A DNA stretch of 64,000 nt from an uncultured beta proteobacterium (GTDB taxonomy: Bacteria > Pseudomonadota > Gammaproteobacteria > Burkholderiales > Burkholderiaceae), in assembly GCA_903892315.1 (NCBI GenBank), contig CAITHY010000046.1:1-64000 (forward strand), given 5' to 3'. The translations under genes were made by a program, and so were the position numbers. Of this stretch, positions 35,226-44,057 are shown piece by piece. Below the pieces are notes generated by a model. That model was not told the origin of the DNA. It did no database searches and worked only from the letters and a program-made list of their open reading frames with translations. Every line of letters starts with the position of its first letter. Position 1 is the stretch's first letter.

Positions 35226-36194
35226 ATGACTACCTCAATATTAATTACTGGCGGCAATGGGTTTGTTGGTGCAGGTTTACTTCAATCCCTTGCTCTTGAT
35301 GAGCGATATGCACTGAAGGCTACTCTGAGATCTATGGGCGCAGAACCCCTTCCTTCATCAGTGACTGTATTGACTGGGTTGGATGTGGGTTCTGAAATTG
35401 GCTGGGATGACGCACTTAAAGGCGTGGATTGCGTAGTTCATTGTGCGGCTCGTTACCATATCAAGAATGAATCATCCGGAAATTTACTCGCCATCTGCAG
35501 AGAGATTAATGTTGATGGAACGATGCGTTTGGCAAAGTTAGCAGCTCAGGCTGGCGTGAGAAGATTTATTTTCCTAAGTTCATTAAAAGTCAATGGAGAG
35601 TTTAGCGCTCCAAGTCGCCCATTTTCTGAGGCAGACATACCCAACCCTTTTTATCCCTATGGCATTTCTAAATTAGAGGCCGAAAATGCGCTATTAGAGT
35701 TTTCAGCCTCTAGTCCCATGGAAGTGGTTATTGTTCGCCCACCACCTGTGTATGGCCCAGGTGTAAAGGCTAACTTCTTGGCGATGATGCGTTGCTTAGA
35801 CTATCGACTGCCACTGCCGCTGGGGAATATCAAAAACTTACGAAGTTATATTAGCCTTGCCAATTTGGTAAGTTTCGTGGAGGTTTGCATAAGGCACCCC
35901 GCCGCTAAAAATGAGGTGTTTCTAGTTTCTGATGGCCACGACTTATCTACCACCCAATTGTTATGCGATATGAGCGCTGCTTTAGGAAGGGCATCTCTAC
36001 TTTTTTCTGCGCCTAGAAGTCTCTTAACTTTTGCTGCTAAGTTGTTCGGTAAAGGATATATTCCAGAACTGTTGTTTGGTAATTTTCAGGCAAATATTAG
36101 CAAGGCAAAGAATTTATTGGATTGGAGTCCTGCTGAATCAGTGCAAGATGGAATGCGGAAAACTACGAAGTCTTATTTGGCCAAAAAGATTTAG
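35226..36194 (+). CDS. NAD-dependent sugar epimerase/reductase (second WbpV/WbpK-like)
   Basis: A 322-residue extended short-chain dehydrogenase with ILITGGNGFVGAGLLQSLA, CVVHCAARYH, FLSSLKVNGE and the catalytic YGISKLEAE. It shares long stretches with the protein at 28640, including YGPGVKAN, RLPLPLGNI and the SLANLVSFV region, so the two are paralogues. One may give the quinovo and the other the fuco epimer from the WbpM product; this is inference. Its end overlaps the convergent gene at 36191 by four bases. Confidence 0.85.
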   Translation: MTTSILITGGNGFVGAGLLQSLALDERYALKATLRSMGAEPLPSSVTVLTGLDVGSEIGWDDALKGVDCVVHCAARYHIKNESSGNLLAICREINVDGTMRLAKLAAQAGVRRFIFLSSLKVNGEFSAPSRPFSEADIPNPFYPYGISKLEAENALLEFSASSPMEVVIVRPPPVYGPGVKANFLAMMRCLDYRLPLPLGNIKNLRSYISLANLVSFVEVCIRHPAAKNEVFLVSDGHDLSTTQLLCDMSAALGRASLLFSAPRSLLTFAAKLFGKGYIPELLFGNFQANISKAKNLLDWSPAESVQDGMRKTTKSYLAKKI

Positions 36195-37138
36195 TTTAGG
36201 TTTTGTGTTTCTTCAATGATGTACAGAGGGCGACCTTTTACCTCTCTATAAATCTTGCTAATGTAAATACTGACAATGCCGATTGAGAGTAGTTGAACCC
36301 CTCCAAAAAATAGAACTAGGGTGATGAGAGATGGCCATCCAGGAATGGAGAAGTTAGGGTTTATGATTTTTTTTGCAACTAGAGCAAATAAGAACATAAA
36401 GCTAACAAGCGTGATAACTATACCGAGAGCACTGGAAAAATATAGGGGCCGATCAGTAAAAGATGTGAGGCCATTGATGGCAAATCTAAAATATTTTATT
36501 GGAGAAAATGTCGAAGTGCCCGCATATCTAGAATCTCTGTCGTATTCAATGCCAATTTGTTTAAAGCCTACCCAGGAAACCATTCCCCTGTAGTAGCGAC
36601 TTTCCTCCCGCATATTTCTAAGCACATCCATGACTGCTTTATCGATCAGACGAAAATCTCCCGTATCTTTTGGGATCTTGGTTTCGCTAAGATTGCCAAT
36701 CAGCCGGTAATAAAGCTTGGCTGCATACTTAAAGAATGTGTTTACTCCCTTTCTATTTGGGCGGACTCCATATACGACCTTATACCCAGCCAGCCACTTA
36801 TCTATGAATGCAGTAATAAGCTCTGGGGGATCCTGTAGGTCGTCGTCAATAATGATCGCCAGATCACCTTTTGCTGCATCAATGCCGGCAGTAATAGCAA
36901 TTTGATTCCCAAAATTTCGAGAAAAATGAATAATCTTTACTTGCTTATCAAGAAGTGCAAGCTCTTTTAGTTTGCTTAGAGTTTGGTCGGTACTGAAATC
37001 ATTTACAAAAATAATTTCATGTGTGAACTCTGGCACTATCGAATTTAGAACTGCTTTAGTTCTTTTATAAAACTCATGGATACCATACTCCTCGTTATAT
37101 GTAGGAACAATGATGGATAAAAGTTTAGAAGTTGTCAT
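36191..37138 (-). CDS. GtrB/ArnC-like polyprenyl-phosphate glycosyltransferase
   Basis: A 315-residue protein with LSIIVPTYNEEYGIHEFYKR, FVNDFSTDQT, FSRNFGNQIAITAGID and IIDDDLQDPPELI, and two C-terminal membrane helices (around residues 235-295) like the gene at 34269. It should load a sugar on undecaprenyl phosphate. It follows a methyltransferase gene by seven bases. The presence of two such enzymes within 3 kb suggests two different lipid-linked donors. Confidence 0.92.
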   Translation of the reverse strand: MTTSKLLSIIVPTYNEEYGIHEFYKRTKAVLNSIVPEFTHEIIFVNDFSTDQTLSKLKELALLDKQVKIIHFSRNFGNQIAITAGIDAAKGDLAIIIDDDLQDPPELITAFIDKWLAGYKVVYGVRPNRKGVNTFFKYAAKLYYRLIGNLSETKIPKDTGDFRLIDKAVMDVLRNMREESRYYRGMVSWVGFKQIGIEYDRDSRYAGTSTFSPIKYFRFAINGLTSFTDRPLYFSSALGIVITLVSFMFLFALVAKKIINPNFSIPGWPSLITLVLFFGGVQLLSIGIVSIYISKIYREVKGRPLYIIEETQNLN

Positions 37139-37145
37139 AGGGAGT

Positions 37146-37874
37146 TCATTTGCTAACTACCGCAAGAATAGAAACTCCAAAAGGTAGCTTGCAGAAACGT
37201 AGCAGGTACTTTTCAAAGCCAAAAATTGTCCTCAGAGAATGGTTTGCGAGGCTCCCTGGCATGTCAACGTCTGAGGTGCCATTCCGGCCAAGAATGTTAT
37301 TAAGTTTTCTCACTACATAAACGATCGGGAATAGCAGAGTATTGAAATAGGAAATTTTTTCAATATGAAATCCTGCCTTAATTAGCTTTTGTTGAAGCTC
37401 GGTAAGGGTGTACCTTCTCTTGTGCTCATTCATTTCATCAAATTGAGACCACAGAAACATATAAGCCGGTACTGTGATGATGGCCTTCCCGGATGGGCTT
37501 AGTAAGCTTTTAATGGCTTCTAGTGATGCCACATCGTCATCAATGTGTTCAATCACATCAAGGGCGGTAACTAGTTCAAAGACATTTTTTGGATAAGGCA
37601 CCTGATCTGGTAGAAAACCCTGATTTACTGGGCCAGAGAAGATTTCTTTGCTAAATTGAATGGCTTCACTAGACATGTCCATGCCACTAGTATGGCCAAT
37701 TTCTTCTAGGGCATTGAGCATCAACCCGCTCCCGCAGCCTATATCTAAAATCATGCTATTGGGCTGGAGATTCAGGTGGCGTCGAATGCTATCTAGGATG
37801 ATGTCCTTTTTGGTGACAAACCACCAGTGCTGCTTTTGAATATTAAAAAATATCCGATACATCTCAATATTCAT
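37146..37874 (-). CDS. class I SAM-dependent methyltransferase
   Basis: A 242-residue soluble protein with the SAM motif MILDIGCGSGLMLNALEEIG, the acidic GMDMSSEA, and ALDVIEHIDDD at motif IV, as in UbiG/UbiE-like enzymes. The N-terminal HWWFVTKKDIILDSI is frequent in methyltransferases of polysaccharide loci. It starts a two-gene minus operon, divergent from the gene at 37959 by 84 bases. Substrate is unknown; a lipid-linked sugar or glycan end is possible. Confidence 0.85.
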   Translation of the reverse strand: MNIEMYRIFFNIQKQHWWFVTKKDIILDSIRRHLNLQPNSMILDIGCGSGLMLNALEEIGHTSGMDMSSEAIQFSKEIFSGPVNQGFLPDQVPYPKNVFELVTALDVIEHIDDDVASLEAIKSLLSPSGKAIITVPAYMFLWSQFDEMNEHKRRYTLTELQQKLIKAGFHIEKISYFNTLLFPIVYVVRKLNNILGRNGTSDVDMPGSLANHSLRTIFGFEKYLLRFCKLPFGVSILAVVSK

Positions 37875-37958
37875 TATTTACTCCTAAATAGGCTGCTAGA
37901 AGGTATAAATCTACCAGGCGTTTGAATTTCATAATAAAATTGTAACTATTAATAAATT

Positions 37959-38363
37959 ATGTCTATCCAACCTTCAAATTTACCTTCCAATCGAATATTC
38001 GGGCTCTTATTTATAGGGGTTTTTGCAGTTTTAGGCTTTTATGGGCTATGGAAGGGCTGGAGTCCTGCAGTCATCCAGGCTTTTTTTGCGCTTTCCGCCC
38101 TTCTGGTGGGCATTACCCTATTTGCGCAGGTTCTTTTAACCCCCTTTAATAAAGCCTGGTATCAACTTGGCCTGTTGATGGGCAAAGTAGTGAGTCCACT
38201 TGTATTGGGAATTCTCTTTTTTATTGTTATTACCCCAGTGGCAATTGTCATGAGGTTAGCCGGTCGAGATGCGCTGAAATTGCGTAAACAAGATGTGGGT
38301 TCTCATTGGATCGATCGCAAGCCTCCCGGTCCAGAGCCTGAGTCATTTAAAGAACAATTTTAA
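37959..38363 (+). CDS. SxtJ family membrane protein
   Basis: A 134-residue protein with three or four helices. It has NRIFGLLFIGVFAVLGF, the segment FNKAWYQLGLLMGKVVSPLV followed by LGILFFIVITPVAIVMRLAG, then a cytosolic tail with WIDRKPPGPEPESFKEQF. This pattern matches the SxtJ family, first named in the saxitoxin cluster and common next to NodU/CmcH carbamoyltransferases. Function is unknown. It is the first of four genes running to 41622. Confidence 0.85.
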   Translation: MSIQPSNLPSNRIFGLLFIGVFAVLGFYGLWKGWSPAVIQAFFALSALLVGITLFAQVLLTPFNKAWYQLGLLMGKVVSPLVLGILFFIVITPVAIVMRLAGRDALKLRKQDVGSHWIDRKPPGPEPESFKEQF

Positions 38364-38374
38364 GAAGGTCACTT

Positions 38375-38527
38375 ATGTCATTTATTAAAGAGCTATGGAA
38401 ATTTTTGCGTGTTCGCAAAAAGCTCTGGTTGTTACCCATCATCATTGTGATGGTTGTGCTGGGCGGTCTATTGATATTGGCTGCCAAGAGCGCGGTAGTG
38501 GCGCCATTTATTTACACCCTGTTCTAA
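38375..38527 (+). CDS. DUF5989 small membrane protein (SxtK-like)
   Basis: A 50-residue protein (ATG at 38375, TAA at 38525) with an AAGAAGG-type ribosome site upstream. It has an N-terminal basic stretch (KELWKFLRVRKKLWLLPII), one long hydrophobic helix, and the conserved ending APFIYTLF. This is the DUF5989 pattern, found beside SxtJ and carbamoyltransferases. It is only eleven bases from SxtJ and twelve from the carbamoyltransferase, so the three form one unit. Confidence 0.85.
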   Translation: MSFIKELWKFLRVRKKLWLLPIIIVMVVLGGLLILAAKSAVVAPFIYTLF

Positions 38528-38539
38528 GCGCATAGGCTC

Positions 38540-40381
38540 ATGAAAATTCTGGGAATCTCAGCCTATTACCATGACTCGGCTGCTTGCTTAGTTGTTGATG
38601 GCGAAGTGATAGCCGCCGCTCAAGAAGAGCGGTTTACGCGTAAAAAGCATGACCAAGATTTTCCCAGCCATGCGATTGCGTATTGCTTAAGTGAAGTGGG
38701 CTGTCAACCGGAAGACATTGACTATGTGGTGTTCTATGACAAGCCCTTTTTAAAGTTTGAGCGCTTGCTTGAAACCTATTTGGCTTATGCCCCCATTGGT
38801 TTTCAGTCTTTTGCGACTTCTTTACCGGTATGGCTGAAAGACAAGCTCTTTCAAAAAACTATGATTGCCGATGCACTCAAGGCTATCTGGGGGAAAAATA
38901 TTGATTGGACTGAGCGCTTATTATTTTCTGAGCACCACTTAAGTCACGCAGCGAGTGCATTTTTCCCGTCACCTTTTGAGGAAGCTGCTATTTTGACGAT
39001 GGATGGTGTAGGAGAGTGGACTACAACATCGCTGGCAATTGGACGGGGTTCAGATTTGCAGGTGCACAAGGAAATTCATTTTCCGCATTCCTTGGGTTTA
39101 CTGTATTCCGCTATTACCTACTATACCGGTTTTAAAGTGAATTCAGGTGAGTACAAGGTCATGGGCTTGGCGCCTTACGGTGAACCCAAGTATGCCCAGC
39201 TCATTAAAGACAACTTAATCGATATAAAAGAAGACGGTTCATTTGCACTGGATATGAGCTACTTTAACTATTGCACTGGTCTCACGATGACTAATGCTAA
39301 GTTTGACAAGTTGTTTGGCGGTCCACGACGCGCTGAAGAGTCGGCATTGACTCAGCGCGAAATGGACTTGGCGGCGTCTATTCAGGCTGTAACAGAAGAA
39401 GTGGTAATCAAATTAGCTCGTGGAATTCGGAAGTCAACTGGACTAACGAACTTGTGCCTTGCTGGTGGTGTAGCGCTGAACTGCGTCGCCAATGGTAAGC
39501 TTTTGCGTGAAAACATTTTTGACAATATTTGGATTCAACCTGCGGCTGGTGATGCGGGTGGTGCTGTTGGCGCTGCATTGGCCGCTTACTACATGATGTT
39601 GGGCTTGCCACGTAAAGTTGATCCAGCATTGCAAGATGGTATGAGGGGCTCTTACTTGGGTCCTGAGTTTGCTCAACCGGATATCGAGCAACGTTTAGCA
39701 GCAGCTGGTGCTAAGTTCACCAACCATTCTGATGAAGAAATCATAGCCTTAACTGCCCAGGCATTGGCAGATGGTAAAGCGGTAGGTTGGCATCAGGGTC
39801 GCATGGAGTTTGGTCCACGCTCATTAGGTGGTCGATCAATCTTGGCTGATGCACGTTCATCCTCTGCGCAGAAATTGCTTAATCTCAAAGTGAAGTATCG
39901 CGAATCCTTTAGGCCCTTCGCGCCAAGCGTATTACGTGAAGATGTAGCTGAGTGGTTTGATATCAACACTGACAGCCCTTATATGCTCTTGGTCGCCGAT
40001 GTAAATGAGTCTAAGCGCTTAGCAATGACTGACGAGCAGAAAAAGCTCTTCGGCATTGACAAGCTCAATGTACCTCGTTCAGAGATACCGGCTGTTACGC
40101 ATGTGGATTATTCTGCACGCGTGCAAACCATTCATAAGCAAACCAATCCAAAGTACCATGCGCTGGTAAGTAAGTTTAAAGAGCTTACAGGGTGTTCTGT
40201 GGTGGTCAATACTTCCTTTAACGTTCGAGGTGAGCCGATTGTCTGCACGCCTGAAGATGCCTTCCGTTGCCTTATGGGTACTGAGATTGAGTTCCTAGTT
40301 GTAGGTAACTCCATCATGCGCAAAGAGGACCAAGATCCAGCATTGAAGTTGGATTACAAAAACGCTTACGAGCTCGATTAG
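38540..40381 (+). CDS. carbamoyltransferase, NodU/CmcH/SxtI family
   Basis: A 613-residue cytosolic enzyme that probably carbamoylates a sugar hydroxyl using carbamoyl phosphate. It has an N-terminal Kae1-like domain (ILGISAYYHDSAACLVVDGE, EHHLSHAASAFFPSPFEEAA, TMDGVGEW, NLCLAGGVALNCVANGK) and a C-terminal domain (RMEFGPRSLGGRSILADAR, VVNTSFNVRGEPIVCTP). Both active domains look complete. It follows the SxtJ and DUF5989 genes, and the same trio occurs in carbamoylated natural-product and polysaccharide loci. Confidence 0.95.
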   Translation: MKILGISAYYHDSAACLVVDGEVIAAAQEERFTRKKHDQDFPSHAIAYCLSEVGCQPEDIDYVVFYDKPFLKFERLLETYLAYAPIGFQSFATSLPVWLKDKLFQKTMIADALKAIWGKNIDWTERLLFSEHHLSHAASAFFPSPFEEAAILTMDGVGEWTTTSLAIGRGSDLQVHKEIHFPHSLGLLYSAITYYTGFKVNSGEYKVMGLAPYGEPKYAQLIKDNLIDIKEDGSFALDMSYFNYCTGLTMTNAKFDKLFGGPRRAEESALTQREMDLAASIQAVTEEVVIKLARGIRKSTGLTNLCLAGGVALNCVANGKLLRENIFDNIWIQPAAGDAGGAVGAALAAYYMMLGLPRKVDPALQDGMRGSYLGPEFAQPDIEQRLAAAGAKFTNHSDEEIIALTAQALADGKAVGWHQGRMEFGPRSLGGRSILADARSSSAQKLLNLKVKYRESFRPFAPSVLREDVAEWFDINTDSPYMLLVADVNESKRLAMTDEQKKLFGIDKLNVPRSEIPAVTHVDYSARVQTIHKQTNPKYHALVSKFKELTGCSVVVNTSFNVRGEPIVCTPEDAFRCLMGTEIEFLVVGNSIMRKEDQDPALKLDYKNAYELD

Positions 40382-40413
40382 GTCTCATTTCTCATTTGAG
40401 CGAGAATGCCGAG

Positions 40414-41622
40414 ATGGTTAAAAAAATCCTAATTCCAGTAGTCATTATTGCAGCAGCATGTTATTTACTGCAAAGCGCCTATGAGCACAGAAATGTCGGT
40501 ACCTTTTTATGGGCAACTAGCTGCTTTTTGGTTTTGATGGCTATTTATCTGCGCCATTTTCGCGATACATTCATCATAGTTGTCTCCCTTACTATCACTT
40601 TGGCATTAGTGGAGATGGGTTTAGGGTATCTCCCTACTCTACTGGCTAAGCAGTCCGAGGGAGGTAAGAATGCTCGCTCAACCTATTTTGATAATAATCA
40701 ACAGTACAACACTCCCGCCTATTGGCAGCTCACTCAGCTTGGGAGTCAGCCACGCCCTGGAAAGTTTAGAGCTAGAAAGTTAGCTTCAGATGGGGAATTA
40801 ATTTATGACGTTAATTACTCGATTGGGCCAGATGGGTTTCGTATAACCCCCAAATATGAGAACGGGGGCGCCCCCAACAATAGAATTAATTTCTTAGGTG
40901 ACTCCTTCACCTTTGGGGAGGGTGTGCAGGATGATGAGACGATGGCTTATTACACTAGCGATCTATTTAGGCATTCTGGACGAATGTTGGTGGTTAAAAA
41001 CTATGGCATGAGTGGTGGAGGCATTCATCAGGCGCTTGCAATATTGCAAAGCAAATTGGATACAAGTGCAAAAACACAATTTATTCTGACTGCGCCATGG
41101 CATGCCAGTAGAGCAGCTTGTGCTGATTTCTTTACTCTAGGCTCACCAAAATATCTTTTGGTGAATTCTGGATACGTAGTACGAGATGGTTATTGCCGCT
41201 CTTTTTCATGGGTTGAGAACTCCCCCAAGGCGGTGCGTGGATTGATAACTTCTTCCAATATTTTTAAATTGATTCAAGATAGCTTATTTGTTGTATCGGA
41301 TCAGGACAAGCAAATTGATCTCTATTTAGGCATCTTAAGAACCGCAGCCAAAGAAGCTAAATCAAGAGGTGAAAATTTGGTTATAGGATTTATTAAGGCC
41401 GATGAGAAATGGTTTGTTGGCAGCTACAACAATGAAAAAGTTTTTAAGCAAATCCAGGCGATGGGCATCAATGCGATCAATATGACCTTAGTTAATAGGA
41501 GCGAAGATCTACCTAGGGTTTACTATTTGCACGAGCTGGATAAACATCCAACTGCCGCTGCAAACTTAGAAAGAGCGAAGTTATTGACCGAAAAAATTAA
41601 TTTGAATTTTTTACAAAAATAA
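40414..41622 (+). CDS. membrane-anchored SGNH-hydrolase-like protein
   Basis: About 402 residues from the ATG at 40414; a TTG at 40396 is the alternative, and neither has a clear ribosome site. Three N-terminal helices (residues 5-75) are followed by a periplasmic domain with INFLGDSFTFGEGVQDDET, the SGNH block I, and a late HELDKHPTAAANLERA that could hold the Asp-x-x-His pair. Such proteins deacetylate or modify glycans. It ends the SxtJ-DUF5989-carbamoyltransferase unit and overlaps the convergent gene by 26 bases. Confidence 0.7.
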   Translation: MVKKILIPVVIIAAACYLLQSAYEHRNVGTFLWATSCFLVLMAIYLRHFRDTFIIVVSLTITLALVEMGLGYLPTLLAKQSEGGKNARSTYFDNNQQYNTPAYWQLTQLGSQPRPGKFRARKLASDGELIYDVNYSIGPDGFRITPKYENGGAPNNRINFLGDSFTFGEGVQDDETMAYYTSDLFRHSGRMLVVKNYGMSGGGIHQALAILQSKLDTSAKTQFILTAPWHASRAACADFFTLGSPKYLLVNSGYVVRDGYCRSFSWVENSPKAVRGLITSSNIFKLIQDSLFVVSDQDKQIDLYLGILRTAAKEAKSRGENLVIGFIKADEKWFVGSYNNEKVFKQIQAMGINAINMTLVNRSEDLPRVYYLHELDKHPTAAANLERAKLLTEKINLNFLQK

Positions 41623-43213
41623 AAATATTATGATCCAGGCAATTCTGCCTCGATGCGCATTCTGAGATGGAACTGCTTGGGCTAAAAAATCCATCATCTT
41701 TGACCGATTTATAGTTGCTATTCTGCCTTAGCAATCCATATGTTTTGTTATAGAAGTTCTTGCCCATTCCTCCAAAGGAACTTTGAAATATGACAATATC
41801 AAATTCATTTTGATGAATCTTTTGATATATAAAATTTGCCTCTTCCTTGGAAATTGAAATTTCGGGATCAAACCAAAGGGGAATATTTTTGGGTGGGTCA
41901 ATATTGAGCTCTCCGTAAATTGGGGTAAGTTCGCTAATGTTCAGAATTAAGCTCGGATGCCCAGTCTTAGAGTGTATTTCATCAGCGAGCCTACGAACTT
42001 CACTTATAACTTCAAAGGTTTCCATTGGCGCCCAGATATCTTTCAAGACTTGCATATCAGACGGACTTGATATTAACGGCTTGGTTACGGAGAGCCGATT
42101 AAAGCTAAAGGGTTCTGGCATCTCTAAGATTGTTGTTTCGCCAAGGTTAATCAGGCTTACAGCCGGCCTGTATAGGGAAGACAAGGCGAATGTGGACATA
42201 AGAGCAAGAAGATAAATCCCCCGCCCTTTAATTCGCCTTGCAAAGCAGTCTATTGAGATATAAAGAAATAACGTGAAATAAAAAGTGGTAAAAAATAATG
42301 CTTTCGTTTGAATGTTCGCGAAAGATGAGCCAAAAATGACCGCTGCGTAGAGCAGCACTCTTTCTTTAGAAATGAGAAATCGACCAAAACATAATATACC
42401 AAGTAAGAGCAATGGTACTCCACTTAAGAAGTCATTAATTCCATTTCCTCTCTGCAATGCCAGATCGAACGAATTCATAATCCATGCATTGAAGTTAGAG
42501 GCGCCAATGAGGAGGTAGAAGATTAGAAGTACCAATGCCGCACCAGTGATGCTCTTGAGGAGGTTAGTAGACCTCTTGGACAGTAAATATTCATTCTTTT
42601 GACTAAAGAGTGCAATGAAGCCAACCGAAATTATGCTTAAAACGCCCGTATCTTGTTTGGTCAAAAAGGCCAGGCCAGATAAAACTCCGGCCCAAAAAAA
42701 AGCATAATGATTTTGGGCTAACGTTGCAGCCAATGTAAGAAAGAAAAATAGAGTTGCAGTGGAGTTGTACCAGGGGTGCGATAAAAAGATGAGGTAAAAA
42801 AGTGTGAATAAAAGTAGTGAGATACTTATCTGAATAGGTCTGCATCCTAATTTTCTTAAAATATAGAAGGCTGTCAGTAGGAAGACGGAGTTTTGTGCCA
42901 GTTGTGCTATTTCAAAGCTATGCCAGCTTGGTCCCAGGGCCAAAAAAAACATAGATGGGATTAAAAATGATATTGGCCCAATTGGTGAGCTGAAATCATT
43001 GAAGGGTATTTGGCCTCGATAGATTCTGTAGGCGCCCTCCCAAGTAATGCCATAGTCTTTAAAAAAGAGAAAATGTCTAAACGGTTCTAAGGTCCAAATT
43101 GCAACAAGGCAAATGATTCCCGTTATGACTGGAAGATATTTTTTGATCTTATTCAAGTTGTCAACATAGCTACTCAATATGAGTAGTTTAATTATTTTAT
43201 GCGCTGGAACCAC
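41597..43213 (-). CDS. GT39-like GT-C polytopic membrane protein
   Basis: A 538-residue protein with about eleven helices in residues 20-350. FKDYGITWEGAYRIYRGQIP then DFSSPIGPIS is the first-loop pattern of GT39-like enzymes, and FLTKQDTGVLSIISVG is the typical later motif. A periplasmic tail (from about 355) has HSKTGHPSLILNISELTPIYG. The start is GTG, overlapping the upstream methyltransferase gene by 22 bases. Sugar and acceptor are unknown. Confidence 0.7.
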   Translation of the reverse strand: MVPAHKIIKLLILSSYVDNLNKIKKYLPVITGIICLVAIWTLEPFRHFLFFKDYGITWEGAYRIYRGQIPFNDFSSPIGPISFLIPSMFFLALGPSWHSFEIAQLAQNSVFLLTAFYILRKLGCRPIQISISLLLFTLFYLIFLSHPWYNSTATLFFFLTLAATLAQNHYAFFWAGVLSGLAFLTKQDTGVLSIISVGFIALFSQKNEYLLSKRSTNLLKSITGAALVLLIFYLLIGASNFNAWIMNSFDLALQRGNGINDFLSGVPLLLLGILCFGRFLISKERVLLYAAVIFGSSFANIQTKALFFTTFYFTLFLYISIDCFARRIKGRGIYLLALMSTFALSSLYRPAVSLINLGETTILEMPEPFSFNRLSVTKPLISSPSDMQVLKDIWAPMETFEVISEVRRLADEIHSKTGHPSLILNISELTPIYGELNIDPPKNIPLWFDPEISISKEEANFIYQKIHQNEFDIVIFQSSFGGMGKNFYNKTYGLLRQNSNYKSVKDDGFFSPSSSISECASRQNCLDHNIFIFVKNSN

Positions 43214-44043
43214 TTCGATGGGCTTAGCAGTCTCAGAATTTTTTCAAGGCGCTGATGACTAAGTTCCGCCTTTCTACTGAGTTCATCAATCTGGCGTTGG
43301 TAGCGATTTGCTAGCGCTTCTAAAGTGAGACCATATTCTTTGCTAAAGGCAGTATCAAAAGCTTGCATCAGTTTTGGTTCTGCCGCTTTCTGGGCAATCA
43401 CGGCATAGTCAGGGCTCACGCCAGAAAGAACGGCAAAAAGGCTGGTTGGACCATGCTTTTCACGTAATGGGATAGATTCTTGTACGCCTAGAACTTTAGC
43501 TCTGGCAAATCCAAAGTACCCAGCCAGAAAGCTCAAGAGTGATGAGGGCAGTGGGCGCTGATGGGTCGGATCTAAATAAAAACTGGAAGTGCCAACTACC
43601 AAGTTCTCGGTATTGGGTGCCTCCAAAATTAACAAACCAGCAGGTTTGAGGACGCGCAAAGCCTCTTTGATCAGAGTTTGTAAATCGTCTAAAGATAAAT
43701 GCTCTGCAATATGAAAGCCTGAAACAATACTTAGGCTGTCATTGGGTAGGGACTGAAGGTGGGCGATTGCATCACCCGTCTGCACATTCAGGCCGCGGCT
43801 TCTGCACGCAGAAAGCATGCCATCATCTTGATCAATTCCGCTGGCTGTAAATTGATTATCTTTAAGTAGTTCTAGCCATTCACCGCGACCACACCCTAAA
43901 TCCAGGGCTACAGGGTTCTGAAGGACTTCTTGAACCTGCTTGATGAATGGTAGGTAAACCTCTAAACGAGACTTGATGAGCTCACGTGAGCCGCGATGCT
44001 GATCTTCAAATGCTTTGTAGAAGTTATTCTGATTTGAGCTCAT
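43192..44043 (-). CDS. SAM methyltransferase with C-terminal coiled coil (WbdD-like position)
   Basis: A 283-residue protein with VALDLGCGRGEWLELL (SAM site), IVSGFHIAEHLS, LLILEAPNTENLVVG and DPTHQRPLPS. This sequence type matches methyltransferases that cap polysaccharide chains and lie beside wzt. The last 40 residues (RYQRQIDELSRKAELSHQRL) are likely a coiled coil, as in the chain-length-controlling WbdD, but the kinase domain of WbdD is absent. It lies 14 bases after wzt. Capping of the exported chain is inferred. Confidence 0.8.
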   Translation of the reverse strand: MSSNQNNFYKAFEDQHRGSRELIKSRLEVYLPFIKQVQEVLQNPVALDLGCGRGEWLELLKDNQFTASGIDQDDGMLSACRSRGLNVQTGDAIAHLQSLPNDSLSIVSGFHIAEHLSLDDLQTLIKEALRVLKPAGLLILEAPNTENLVVGTSSFYLDPTHQRPLPSSLLSFLAGYFGFARAKVLGVQESIPLREKHGPTSLFAVLSGVSPDYAVIAQKAAEPKLMQAFDTAFSKEYGLTLEALANRYQRQIDELSRKAELSHQRLEKILRLLSPSKWFQRIK

Positions 44044-44057
44044 GTTGGTTGCTTAAT

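Noticed and set aside
41623..41660. T- and A-rich sequence after the SGNH gene as a terminator.
   Set aside because: No stem was found before the A/T run, and the region codes for the end of the convergent gene.
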